NCBI RefSeq assembly: GCF_001540865.1
Contig: NC_033639.1
Coordinates: forward strand, 7,672,865-7,736,864
Direction: 5' to 3'
DNA: 64,000 bases
Origin: Ananas comosus
Lineage: Eukaryota > Streptophyta > Magnoliopsida > Poales > Bromeliaceae
The notes below the pieces were generated by a model. That model had not been told where the DNA came from. It did no database searches and saw only the letters and a list, made by a program, of their open reading frames with translations. Positions 43,830 to 55,600 of this stretch are shown piece by piece; positions within the stretch are counted from its first letter, which is position 1; each line of letters begins with the position of its first letter. Made by a program: the position numbers and the translations under genes.

Positions 43830-44040
43830 CAGCTCAGTTGACTCGTGTTTTTTTTTTCAATTGTATTATTTTTTTCTCAGTTGTAATCCTATTTCTCAGT
43901 TGTAATTCTATTTTTCCGAGGCCGCGTTGCATCAAGAGTCAAGTCCTGTAGCTAAATTCATCTGCTAAATGAATGAAGCGGGTAGCGTGCTATCTTTCTC
44001 TCAAAAAAAAAAATAATAATAAAATAAAATAAAATAAAAT
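43830..44040 (+). mobile_element. 5'-truncated LINE 3' end
   Basis: It ends tgaatgaagcgggtagcgtg then ctatctttctctc and an A-run followed by (AAAAT)n. This closely matches the 3' end of the LINE at 25143 (tgaatgaagcaggtagcttg, ctac, cttattctc, A-run). Only untranslated sequence remains. Confidence 0.8.
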
Positions 44041-44574
44041 ATTTTTTGTATATGCCAATTTACAGGATTTATCGTGTGTCATTTTTTCAATTCTTGATCG
44101 TTAGCTGTTTGCGAATTTATGCATCAGGACGGTTTAGCTGGCTTAATATGTGGGTGACCGACAAACACTACGAACTTTTTGTCAAAAAAGTATTAGCCGT
44201 GTAACAAGTGCAAACTATACAATGAAAAAAGTGAGTCTAAATCTTACACTCTATCAATCTAACGGCTAATATATATTTTTAATATTAAAAATTGAAAAGA
44301 GTGTTCAATTAGAAAGATAAAGACTTTAAAACAAAATTCTAAGGCTCGTTTGGTATTGTTGCTGATTTTTTTTTTATTTTGTAAAATAAACATTTTATTG
44401 TGTAAAAAGAAAAAGGTGAATTGTTTTTATCTTTCCTTGACTTCTAAATTATTTTAAAAATATCTTAGAAGTAAACTAACTAATCATAATAATAAGAAAT
44501 TTGTATTTATACAAGTTTATCAAGAATTAATATTTAAAATAAAAAAAATTAAAGGCAACGATGCCTGACTTGGC
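44041..44574. other. AT-rich DNA without a gene
   Basis: No frame, repeat boundary or RNA gene was identified. Confidence 0.5.
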
Positions 44575-44940
44575 CTAAAATAAACTTCAATTTTTCCGTG
44601 TTGGTTTAGTGCATTTTTATTTTACCATTTTATGATTTCAAAATTGTATTTAAATACTTTGTGATTTTATTTTTATTTTACAGTAAGTATCTAGCATTTC
44701 AAAATATGGTAAAATAATATTTTTTTTTTGCAAACAACAAGATAGTACAAATAGTATTTTATTATTCTTTAATCTACACTTTTATCATTTGTTATTTGCA
44801 ATATTATCCTATTTTTTAACACTAAATCCTTCCAGTAAACTAAAAATAAAACCTCAGAGTTATTAAATAAAATTTATTTAAGGCATAGGATGGCAAAGTG
44901 AATATGCGCTAAACTACAAAAAAGAAAATTGAAGTTTATC
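44575..44940. repeat. 'cttcaaata' family, copy 5
   Basis: It starts ataaacttcaatttttccgtg and contains 'taccattttatgatttcaaa' and 'tactttgtgattttatttt', ending gaaaattgaagttta. It is strongly diverged. Confidence 0.5.
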
Positions 44941-45160
44941 CAAAATTTAAATCGATGATGTGCCTAAAAAAATTCAAAAGGGCTGCATATAAAAGGCAAA
45001 AAAAAAAAACTAAATTTTGGACATTAATTTCTTGCAAATTGAACCATAATCATTTTTTTTTAATTGTCGATTATTGAGACTATTTGACACTTTAATAATA
45101 TATTATTTAATGGAAGACCTTTTAATATATGACACGAAGTGTATCTACCTAATTGATTTT

Positions 45161-45495
45161 AGAAAAAACTTCAAATATCATTTCTGTTTTTTCGTATTTT
45201 TTTATTTTAGTACTATATGGTTTAAAGTGTATCAATTTAGTACCCTGTAGTTTCGTTTTTCTCTTTTTATTATTCCATTTATTATTTTTTTTTGCTAAAT
45301 CAGTGACAAAGTTAAAACCAAAATGTACTAAAGTGAATATTCGATAAATCTAGACGGGGTATCTGAAGTTTTTTATATATAATTTAACAAAATATTAGCA
45401 AAAAAGCTGTCAAAAACAAAAAAATAAAATTGATATACCTTAACTACAGAATATAAAAATGAGAAAATGTGGGGTGGTATTTAAAGTTTACCCTT
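45161..45495. repeat. 'cttcaaata' family, copy 6
   Basis: It starts aaaaacttcaaatatcattt and contains 'taaagtgtatcaatttagta' and 'cagtgacaaagttaaaacca', which are near-identical to 3460-3690. It ends gtggtatttaaagttta. It is the best match to the copy at 3400. Confidence 0.65.
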
Positions 45496-45681
45496 GATTT
45501 TTAATTAATTTTGAGACACTCACACCTATCATGCAAAATTCAGAGTGGTGCATGAGGTGTACGGATACACCGGGTGCAGGAAATAATTTTCCCGGCAATA
45601 GGGAGGAGCAGCAGCGCGAGATCGTGGCGTTTGCGCGCTTTCCACGCTACATTAAACGGGCCTGCAAAAAGATGGTAATAA

Positions 45682-45995
45682 GGTAAAAATGCACAGGGAC
45701 TCCCTCAACTATAACCAATTCTCTAAAACGCCCCTCAACTCTAAATTTTTTTTAAAATTGAGATTCTTTAACTTTTGATTTTTTTTTTGGAATTGAATGA
45801 ATTTAACCAAATAAATTTGTATATTAAAAATTAATTAATACTAATATAGAGAGAGAGAGAGAGAGAGAGTAAAACTAGGTTGAATCAATTTCTAATAGAT
45901 AATTAAGCCATAAAAATATGCCAATTAAAAAAAAAAATGAAGGTTTAGGGCTCCATTTGAGAATAGTTGAGGGGGTTTCCAGACATATTTACGTA
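45682..45995. repeat. TIR-like repeat, second copy of the family at 30655
   Basis: It begins gtaaaaatgcacagggactc and ends agttgagggggtttccagac, mirroring its start. It includes a (GA)n tract at about 45850-45870. Confidence 0.55.
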
Positions 45996-46410
45996 CCTTA
46001 AAATATCGGTGCGTTCCGTACAAGTAGTTATATGCGTGTAAAGGTGGAGAAGAGGATGAAGACACGGAGGAGACACAGTTTCCGTTACAGTAAAGTAGTT
46101 GACAACGACTGGAGATTGCGTAGAATTACGAGGACTTCAATTTAATGATAAAAAAATTTTAAAAAAATAATATTATTACTATACATATATATTTATATAT
46201 ATTTCATATCAAAATATATTTCGTAGAAAACCCCGCCAAGGAACACTATAGTTTGGTTTTAAATTTGTCTCTTTTAATTTTAATAATAATTGACTCATTA
46301 AACGTTATCAAGCAATTAAACATTTTTTTTTCTCAACTAAAATTGCTAATGATATTGTAGTTTATATTGCACATCTTGCAAAATAATTTTGTGTGATTTT
46401 AAAATGTAAG

Positions 46411-46750
46411 ATTTTTTTTTTTTTTTTTTGAGAATAGGTAGTTTGCTATCTATTATTATATTCATAAAGCACATAAACTGAGCCATGGAGCTGAGGCAAC
46501 TAGACCTCAAGAGCGAAAATGCTACTACGAAACTCGGTTTTCTTCCCAAATCTTTCTTAGCCATCTAATATCTTGCGACAGTTGTCTTGTATCTACTCTC
46601 TGCCTGCGGAAGATCCTTTGGTTTCTCTCGAGCCATAGGATCCCACCATGTAGCAGCAACTGTTGGTAGCTCCTTCCTCATTATTCGCCCCACCTTTGCT
46701 CAGAATGTCTACTGAGGATTGTCCATAGTAAGTGTGAGATGTGTCTAGAA
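46411..46750 (-). pseudogene. 5'-truncated LINE fragment with ORF2 C-terminus
   Basis: On the minus strand the 3' end is a poly(A) tail (T-run 46412-46429) preceded by agatagcaaactacctattc, the family's 3' motif. Upstream lies a decayed ORF2 end encoding LLHGGILWLERNQRIFRRQ, typical of the last LINE domain. Only about 300 bp survive. Confidence 0.75.
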
Positions 46751-46829
46751 GAAATTATGAATAAAAATTTAAAGACCAAAAGCTCTAATAATAATAATAA
46801 CTATACTTAAACATTTTGTGTCGGTAGTT

Positions 46830-47290
46830 TGGGCTCAACAAGTTATTAGTACTAATGGATTGGGACAATACAGATTTGACTAAGAACTTCTATCAAGAGA
46901 TCCATCTCTATTTAATTGCTACATATTTGACTAAGAACTTTTGTAAAGAAATCCACCTCCATTTGATCTAGTCCTATCGATAGTTCCCACTATTAATTAG
47001 TCGGTACACAGTTTGCAAGAAAAGCTTTGAATTCTTAGACCATATCTCTCTCCGGCTCGAATGTAGGAAAAAAATCTTGTCAATATCAAGTTCCAATTCC
47101 ACCCTCTTTTTTATGGTTTCGAACCAATAAGTTATTAGTGCTAACGGATTGGGTTACTATACATTTGACTAAGAACTTTTGTAAAGAGATCCATCTCCAT
47201 TTGATATCGCCCTATCTATTGTTCTCACTATTGGTCGCTACACAGCTTGCAAGAAAAGCTTTGAATTTCTAAACCATATCTCTCTCCCAC
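46830..47290. repeat. Direct repeats of unknown origin
   Basis: A segment running from caagttattagt through ggattggg, atttgactaagaactt and cttgcaagaaaagctttgaa to accatatctctct occurs twice (about 46840-47050 and 47127-47285). The first copy has an extra internal duplication. It may be remnants of a retroelement; no coding sequence was recognised. Confidence 0.7.
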
Positions 47291-48805
47291 ATTTCTACAG
47301 ACGGCCTTCCATTGCATTAGGCAGTGTCCCTCACTAAGAGTTACGTCTCTCTTCTCAAAGAATGCTCTTCTCAAGGCTTCAATAGATTGTATATATGGCC
47401 CATCTCATAGCCTTGTACAGTGAGAAGTAATAGAGGGGTAGGTTTGAAAGCACCTATCTTCAATTGTTGTTGCTTCTTTTACAGGTTACAATAAAAGATT
47501 TTTCTTTTTGTGTGTGTTTTAAAGTTTTACAAGATTGTATGCTAGACCTATATCCAAAAAGACTATTTATTTAGTAACTTTAGTTGAACAGAGAGGGCTT
47601 GAAGTATTAATAAAGTTTACGGCGTCTAATTTCTAAAATTGAATTTTTAAGAGTTTGTTTAAAAAGAGCTTTAATTCAGAGGGTTTTTGTTTGGTTTTTT
47701 CCTTTATTATTTAGGCATCAATGTTTATAAATTACGTTGAAATCGTCACTTCTTTAATTGCCGTCAACTTTTAGCTGATAAATCAATGAAATTTTATTGA
47801 AGATAAAATGTAAACAATAAACTTTTAATAGTAGGTTAGACATTTTAAAAATAATTGATTATTTTACATGGTATTAAAGCAGTAGATTCTAAAATTAAAC
47901 AGGCTTCTAAATTACATCCACTGTAACCTCTAATCTGAGGACTGTGAAGTAGATGGAAAATAGGTTCCGCACAAACTATAGGAGAAATTCTAAGCTTAGA
48001 AGAGCATAAATTAAAATGCACTTGGACTAATTTCGAGCTTAAAATCATCAAATAGATTGCGACATGCTTCAAAAGTAGACATGAACCAAAGAAATTGAAG
48101 TCAAAGAAAGCCAAACAATTGGTGAGTACATATCCATAAATTGACATAAAATTTATCCGGAATAATATTAACACCTTCATTTACCAGCATAGTGAAATTA
48201 ACATAAGCGCAGCCCATGACTATCTAATGTTGAAATTGAACTCACCAAACACAATCTATCAATTATCAAACTCTGAAATTGAAACCACGATCTCACAGAA
48301 CTTAAAAAGGCTGATATCTAAAAGGACTCATACCGGCTAGCCTACCATGTTGCCTATGAAATTGTTTATTAGTTGAATCAAATTCGGATTCTCCTTTGTA
48401 ATCATAATATCTTCTGTTCACAAGGCTATTTATATCATATTGTAAAAAGAATAATCAAAGAGCTTTTCTATATTATATATGCTGCATAGTCACCTTTCCA
48501 GCTTCATCATCAATCAATGAGTTACCACATACCCTTTTTTCTTTTGAGAACGATGGGATGCTACTATTTCTTTTATTTTTTTTAAAAAAAATAAATTTAG
48601 TTGAAAATATGAAACAATTAAATTCCAAATTTAATACCTCGAGTATCGGTCATCAAGCCCTTCGTCACTTATCTCATTAAGTAAACAAAAGAGATGCCAA
48701 AGACATGCACCGAAACAAATCCTAATAAATAAAGGGGATAATTACCTGCATGCTCCTTAAAGACTTTTATGTTCACTCCTAAAAGTGATAAAATCAACCC
48801 CTCTA
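47291..48805. other. Intergenic DNA, one unassigned frame
   Basis: A 111-codon minus-strand frame at 47845-48180 has no domain I recognise and ordinary AT-rich composition. Nothing else is identifiable. Confidence 0.4.
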
Positions 48806-49548
48806 GGATGCTTTTGGTTTAAAGTCGGAATCAGAATTAGAATCGGAATCGAAATAAGCTGGAATCGGAATCGCTAATTTTGTTTGGTTCATTACCTGAA
48901 TCGAAATCGAAATAAATCATTCCCATTGTCGGTGTTTGGTTTAGGTAGATATAAAAAACGTAATCAAATTAATATACTAACTTTATCTTTACAATATATT
49001 AATTTAAATTCAAATTGAAAATTAAATATTAAAAATTTACATTAAAATTTGAAATAATGTCAAAATTTTAAATCAATTTTTCTTTAAAAAAAATTTAAAC
49101 TTTGAAGTTGAGTGGATAATTCAAAATATAAAATTAAAATTCGATTTATTCAAATTCAAACTTAAAATTACAATTTAAATTTTAATTTGAATCCATAAAT
49201 TTAATTTAAGTTTTAAATAAAATTTGAATAAATTTTATATAAATTAAAATTTAATTTAAATTCAAATTTATAAGTTAGATTCAAAATACTTAATTAAATT
49301 TTAATTTTTAAATCAAATTCAAAATTCAAATTTAAAATTATAAATTTAATTTTTAAATTTAAACTCATATTTTAATTAAAAAAATTAAAAAAATAAATTT
49401 AATCCGAATAAATATCCATTTCGTCGGAATTCAACTTTCAATCCGGACTCCTAGGCCGGATTGAAAAAATAGATGATTGAAAATTTTCTATTCCACTCGG
49501 GAATCAGAATCGGAAGATAAGTCCCGCATATCAAACAGGGATTCATCC
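48806..49548. mobile_element. AT-rich TIR element, 'GGAATCAGAATC' family, copy 1
   Basis: The left end is ggatgcttttggtttaaagt followed by cggaatcagaattagaatcg. The right end, inverted, is ggatgaatccctgtttgata, with cgattctgattcc just inside. The interior is AT-rich with a palindromic caatccggactcctaggccg block (49440). The target duplication is not clear. It is related to 59397-60205. Confidence 0.6.
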
Positions 49549-49589
49549 ATTTCAATTCCAATTCCATGATCGTTATTTTTATATTTCTT

Positions 49590-49730
49590 TTCAGTTACTA
49601 TACGTCGAAGACCCCAGGGAGACAGAAACGATGACAACCAGCCCTTTGCCCCCACCCTCGTCGCCAATCTCCAGAGGGTCCTCACTAGAAGAAAGGACGG
49701 TGACGGCAGCACCACCAGTAATATAAAGCC
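49590..49730. other. Short GC-rich segment, origin unknown
   Basis: About 120 bp are open on the minus strand and encode a segment including LWRLATRVGAKGWLSSFLSP. It may be a gene fragment; I recognise no family and see no splice partners. Confidence 0.25.
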
Positions 49731-50129
49731 ATATTAGAAAAACATATTTAAAAGCACAAATGAGTTTTTTTACAACTAATTTCACCAGTAGACAAAATTT
49801 TAGAGGAGAGTCACCACACTTACCTTTTTAGGAGTAAATATTGAAGTCGAGTACTTTTGCGGAGTACTTAAAGCAGCACCAGCCCGTAAAAATAAATGTG
49901 ATAGTGAATGGCCCACAAGAGAGAAAAATTCCAACAAAATAATTTGCACCAGAATACAGCGTAGGAAGAGCAAGGAAAACCATAAAACCAAGCTATTCAT
50001 TTTATAACCTATAGAACCGAAGCATTGCATTACAAAATTTCTGAGAAAAGAGTATCTATACTGCCCTTCTAAACCTGATCTGATGGGTTGTTCCTAACCA
50101 TCACAACAACCATCAGAATCTCAGTTAAA

Positions 50130-50175
50130 AGCACCAAAGAGAGAGAAAGAGAGATTCTCTTTGCTCTTCTACATT

Positions 50176-50206
<31 letters not shown>

Positions 50207-50266
50207 AAATTCCTTCACCAGCCCACCAGCCCACCTATCCTGTTTCCCAAGAACCCAACCAAAAAT

Positions 50267-50306
<40 letters not shown>

Positions 50307-50340
50307 GAAAAAAAGAAAAAAAAAAAAAAAGAAAAGAAAA
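50130..50340. repeat. (GA)n microsatellites
   Basis: Two GA runs (about 50179-50206 and 50270-50302) are followed by an A-rich tract. They lie just 3' of the galactosyltransferase gene and may be in its 3' UTR. Confidence 0.9.
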
Positions 50341-50462
50341 TTAATGAATGAATCTTGATGGCACCATTAAATGTACACGGCTGCTAAAGCTGGAAAAGTT
50401 TTTTAAAAAAAGAAAAAAAAAAAAAAAAAACTAGTCAATTTGTGCCGCTGCCCCCTTTGATA

Positions 50463-53400
50463 TCATCTCATATTGCAGCACTGAGGTCTCCCAGCCTGCA
50501 ACTTATCCCACATGCACATCATCTGCCTCGGGGATTGGTAGTGCGCGGTGTAGTAATCATCTATGCAGCCGAATTGGCAAAACTTGATGCTGTGGACGTA
50601 CTCCACGGCTCTCGAGCTGTTGAACTGCTCCACCCACATGCCCATGCTCACATCTTCCATCTTAAACAGCTGCGTTATATGCCACTTTCATAGTCAACTT
50701 CCAACTACAAGTGATCTATCCGACTACTTAATAAGTGTGCGTATGAAAAGTCCGGCCATTTTTCACATATTTTGAATGGTTTAAGTTTTTTGAGAAAATT
50801 TAAGATAATTGAGTAGTTGTAGACAGCAATAACATGCAATGCTCTTAGCAGTTGATTAGCTAATAAAAAGAGGCCTTTTTTTAAAGGAAAAAAACTCCAG
50901 ACGGATGCCAAAAAACCTAATTAGAAACTGACGAGATTACAAACTGCTAGTGAAACTCTGGTGATTTTAACTTTTCCCAAGTGTACGAAACGTAAAATGC
51001 AAGATATGCTTACTCTTAATTTATGTTTCTCAAATTCCGATACAATGAAGTGTGCGATGTCAGAGGATACAACATAGCCAGGACCATTTGCATAGGGTGG
51101 ATAATCTTCTTCCGGCCATTCCTGAAAATAGGGAAGGCCAAATTAATTCAATAAGCAAAAAGTGGAGGCATTCATGTCATAGACTCAATAGCAGTTGTTA
51201 TCATCAGAATGTTGAAGTTAATTGACATTAAATTTCACTAACAACCAACAGAAAAAACAAGAAGAGGTCCCATTAAATCGATAATTAAGTGCAATAACAA
51301 ACTATAACAAAAGAGTTCTCTAGTGAGATGCAGTGCACATTCCAACAATCAATTCTCTGAATAAAAAACTGGTAAAATACATTTGCAACTACAAATATAA
51401 CTACAAATAAGCAGCGGTCTTACGTTGTTCCTCAAATGAAAATGTCGAGCCGTGTGAAAGCTTATTAAAGAAAACTCTAGCATACCAGAACCAACAAATG
51501 CCGGGTGTAAGAAAGCAGGGTATACGAAACCATATCCTGTTACGGACCTAGTTTTTTCTGTGGCCTGAACGACAAAAACGTGATAATTTTTTTGCAAGCT
51601 GTTAACCACTACATGACGCGAACAGCTCGTTTGACAACAATGAAAGAATAGAAATACTTGACGAAGTTCAATGCTTTGCTACTTTAAATAAATGCTCGTG
51701 AATGGAAGTAAAAAAAATATAAAGCAGAAATTACTAGTAGAAATATCTAGAGAGAAGCAGCAATTAACTAAAAGCATGCAACCGGCCTCCCTAAATTCAT
51801 TCAGACTCGAGAGTTGCCTACAACATTATAATCAGCTGACCTAGTGTTCCTATATATAATAAATCACCTTCCCAAGGAGATATTAGAAACTTTTAACATT
51901 ACATCTACAAGATATAGATGCTACAGTTGAGGGCTCTCCTCTCCTAAAATAGCATGATTATTACATCATTGAACTGGTATAGCTACCACTACCCAACACT
52001 ACATAATTGTGCAACGGTATTCCATGTGAACCTTGTTAGGATAGACCAACATGATCTCTAAGTTGAGCAATCAACCGCAATAAAAAATATTCGGATGATA
52101 TTCAGCTTTACTTTTTAAGTGGACGTGCAAAAGTTATGCCTACTCCCATTCCAACCATGTATCACATCAAGGCATTATCCTTTTCTCAATTAAACAGTTC
52201 AAAATCCCACATCCAGATCCTTTGAAACCCATGGCAGAACCAACCTGCCCAATACTTTAGACAGGAGTACATTGCTCAAAATGGAAGGCCAGTACTAACA
52301 AAGTACATAAAACACAGAAATAATGGAAGATCATCATAATAACATAGCAGAAAATCGGTAGCAATTCCAAATATCATAACAAGTAAACACAAACCACTTG
52401 TCATAAATCAGAATGCTAAGAGCTTGTTTGGCCCAGCATCTATTATTACAGCTGCCCTTAGAGCCAAACTAGACTGTTTGGCCTGGCAGCTTGAAGCGCG
52501 GTGGTGGCCCACAACTATATAAATATTCGGGTCTGCAAAAGCACCAACCTAATGCTTTCCTCCCGTTCCACAGTGCAGTAAAGGATCCAACCATGCAGCC
52601 AGGCCAAACAATCCCAAATCAAAAAAAAAAAAAAAAAGAAACCTCAACAGAAGATGCATGTCAACACCCAATTAGGTAATAGTAAACACAATATTGACGT
52701 CCATTATCTGTTGCATATACCTGAAGATTCGCAAATAATACCTTGTAACCAAATGAAAAGAAAAAAAAAAAATTTGCTTCATTACCTCATACGTGACTGC
52801 CCATTTCCCTTCTCGCAATGGTTTGTGGTAGTAATTCATGTTTCCCACATACAAGCTTTTATCATTTGGTATTTTCCTGACTTCAGCCAACACTGCACCA
52901 AGCCTAACAAAGGTATCATCATCACACTTCATCACATACTGCGCAGAAACTGCACGAACCTGGGTGAACATAATTTTAAAAAACGGAAGATTATTGCCAA
53001 GAATATGATCAAAACTATTAAATGGAAAGTTTTCAAAGGCATCTCGATTCGCTCATATAGCAGATTCTAGCATTGCATACCCCATACTCGCAAATGGCAA
53101 CAGTCTTCAGAACAACAAGATCGTAGCTATCCAGAAAAGGCACGATAACAATATCACCAAAAAACGCTGCCTCTTTCTTCAACTCCGCATTCACTTCCTT
53201 TCGTCCATGCTGTTCAGAAACAAATCGCACATTTTGAGTTCTTGATCACGTAATAAAGTAGTTAAATTGAAGCATTACAGATCTAGAAATTACCAGGGCA
53301 ACAAAAAAACGAGCCACAATATTGGATGATTTTCTAACAGCTGACATCCACGACTTCCTGACAGCCATACGTTCTGCAAAGTGGTTGCCCGCCGATAATA

Positions 53401-54740
53401 TGCCAATGAACAACTCAACAGGTCCATCAGGAATAGGTGGGGCCTTCCATTCCGTGGACATCTCTAAATGCCTTTGCGGAGCGAAGCTAGGATGTGATGT
53501 GGGCAAAGAGCCGGCAAATATCGACTGGATTTCAAGGTCCCCATTCAACGACAAACCAGTAGCATCCTCAAGAATAAATCCCTGTCAATTGCAACCCCCC
53601 CCACCCCAAAAAAAAAAAAAAATTGTGAATTGAAGAGTGCTAAAACCAAAAGAAGAAACACTTAAACATAAGTAGGTAATTTTGAAGGTGCCACTCACCG
53701 TGCGGTAAGGGAAAGAAGTGACATGCCTTCCGTCGACATTGACATGGTAACCTTCCAAGCCAGCACTTAGAGTGAGAACAAAAAGTTTGTCTTCGACGAA
53801 AGGATACGGCCAATCGATAGAAACCTTCTTCGTCCGACCGATCAAACGGTTCAACCACCACGTCGTCTTCGACTCCTCCGACCGGTCGTCATCATCCCGA
53901 ATCCATTTCTCACACTTAACTAGCCCATCAACTATATTGCAACCAGCGACCAATGCGTACAAAATCAAACTCCAAAAACAATGGGCATTTCGAAAAAGTT
54001 TTCTTAAATTAACAAACAGAAGTAACGTCACTACTCATTAGAAATGAAAGGACTTTAACGCAACCAGTTGGAAAGGGGAAGCTTACTAGTCTCTTCATCA
54101 GCTCTGGATTTCCAACCCTCGCAGCGGAGGGCGGAGCCCCACTGCATGCGGTAGCAAGTGTTCTGCTCGATCACCGGCTTGCCGCTCCAATCGCCCTTCA
54201 ACCGGGGGTTGAAGTGGAGGATCCTGGGCGGATCCTCGCCGTCGACCGTCTTGAGCCCTTGCAGCTCCATCATGAACTGCGAAACCATGATCGCCTGATC
54301 CCCTTCCTTCAAAATCGTGATCTTGGGGTCGTATTCGGGGTGCGCCGGGTAGGGTTTCGCCACGAGCGTGAGGTGGGAGCCGAGGGTGAGGCCGCAGGGG
54401 AGCACCATCAGCCTCCCCCGCTCCCGAAACTCCGCCCCGGTCATGATGATCGAGTGGGGGCACTTCTCCTCCTCCGTCCGATTCGACAACGCCGCCGCCG
54501 AGGCGGGGGACGGCAGCGGGGAGGCCCGCAGCTCCTCGAAGAGCTTCCGCCCCACCTCCCACGCGTCCCGCGCCGCCCTGTGGAGCTCCGAGAAGGGGCC
54601 GCCGCGCCCGGTGGCGTTCAGCTGCCGGAAATCGAGCCCGGAGACGATCCCGGCGCGGCCGCGCCGCCGCAGGATATCGGGGAGCGGCGGCGGCGAGGAC
54701 GCCGACGACGTGAGGATCCGGTAGGACTGCTTCGAGGGGC
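50463..54740 (-). CDS. GALT: Hydroxyproline O-galactosyltransferase (GT31, galectin domain), N-terminus missing
   Basis: Seven exons are visible: 54740(partial)-54087, 53931-53699, 53581-53294, 53209-53081, 52959-52786, 51121-51014 and 50669-50463. All introns are GT-AG and in phase, totalling about 597 residues. Exon 1 and exon 2 carry a galectin-like domain ([59 protein letters not shown]). Exons 3-7 carry the GT31 catalytic domain: [39 protein letters not shown], the metal-binding KCDDDTF (D codons 52923-52915), [14 protein letters not shown] and [10 protein letters not shown]. The end is CCNMR-stop. Such GALT enzymes add the first galactose to hydroxyproline of arabinogalactan proteins in the Golgi. 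The start codon and transmembrane anchor, about 60-70 residues, are absent because the sequence breaks at the N at 54741. Confidence 0.95.
52422..52615. mobile_element. Small MITE in intron 5 of the galactosyltransferase gene
   Basis: The left end is gcttgtttggcccagcat and the right end, inverted, is gggattgtttggcctggct. The length is about 194 bp. The terminus shares the GTTTGGCC core with the elements at 13979 and 23967, suggesting one superfamily. The target duplication is uncertain. Confidence 0.6.
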
Positions 54741-54741
54741 N
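54741..54741. other. Assembly gap marker inside the galactosyltransferase gene
   Basis: A single N separates GC-rich exon 1 (minus-strand frame open right up to it) from unrelated AT-rich DNA. The missing start of the gene should lie here. Confidence 0.9.
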
Positions 54742-55600
54742 GTTTTGATTAATATCTCAAATTTAACATTAATATTGCACTAATTTAAACATTAATTTAA
54801 AGATTTGATTGACATCCCAAATTTAGGCATTAAATTTGCACTAATTTCGGCATTAATTTTAGAATTTTAGAATTCTTCTAATTTAAGCATTAATTTGAAA
54901 TTTAGAAATAGTAATATTTCTAAATATGTTGAATTTAAATATTTAATATTTTAATTTAAAATTTAAATTTAAATAATGGGAATTTTGTATTACTATTTTA
55001 AACAAATTTAATGTCGATAATAATGAATTCAACATTTTTAGTTTGTTTAAGAAGCTTTAAATTACTCTAATTTAGATATTAATTTTGTGTCACAACCTTA
55101 AATAAATTTGAAGGTAGGTAAATTTTTTTTTTTAAATTCAACGTATTTAATATGTTGTAATATTTTGTAGCACTATTTAAATTCAGCACATTTAATATGT
55201 TGTAATCTTAGAATTTTTCTACTCTAGACATTAATTTTGTACCACTATTTAAAAGAACTTGTAATGTTGGTAAATGTTTAAATTCAACTAGTTTCGACAT
55301 TAATTTTGTATAACTAATTTAAGCATATTTGATTGTGAGTAAATATTTAAATTCAACATATTTAATATGTTTAAAAAAATTTAAAATTTTTTAAATTTAG
55401 ACATTAATTGTGTATTTGTTTAATGTGGTGATTAGGAATATTGGGTATAATTCGAATTTATTCTTAGAATAAAATTGAGCAGGCTAAAAAATTTAAATTT
55501 GATGTATTTAATATTTTTAAAAAAATTTAGAATTTTTTTACTTTAGACATTAATTTTGTATTATTATTTAAAAAAATTGTAATATTGGTTAATATTTAAA
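54742..55600. repeat. AT-rich tandem repeat array
   Basis: Imperfect units of about 100-120 bp contain 'tagacattaattttgta', 'actatttaaa' and 'ttaaattcaacatatttaat'. Roughly six to seven units occur. It is directly joined to the N and to the hairpin-arm copy at 55601. Confidence 0.65.

Noticed and set aside
47845..48180. 111-codon minus-strand frame
   Set aside because: It has AT-rich codon use and no recognisable motif, and is probably chance or decayed sequence.
54214..54783. 189-codon plus-strand frame crossing the N
   Set aside because: It is antisense to the galectin-domain exon, which has clear homology and splice sites.
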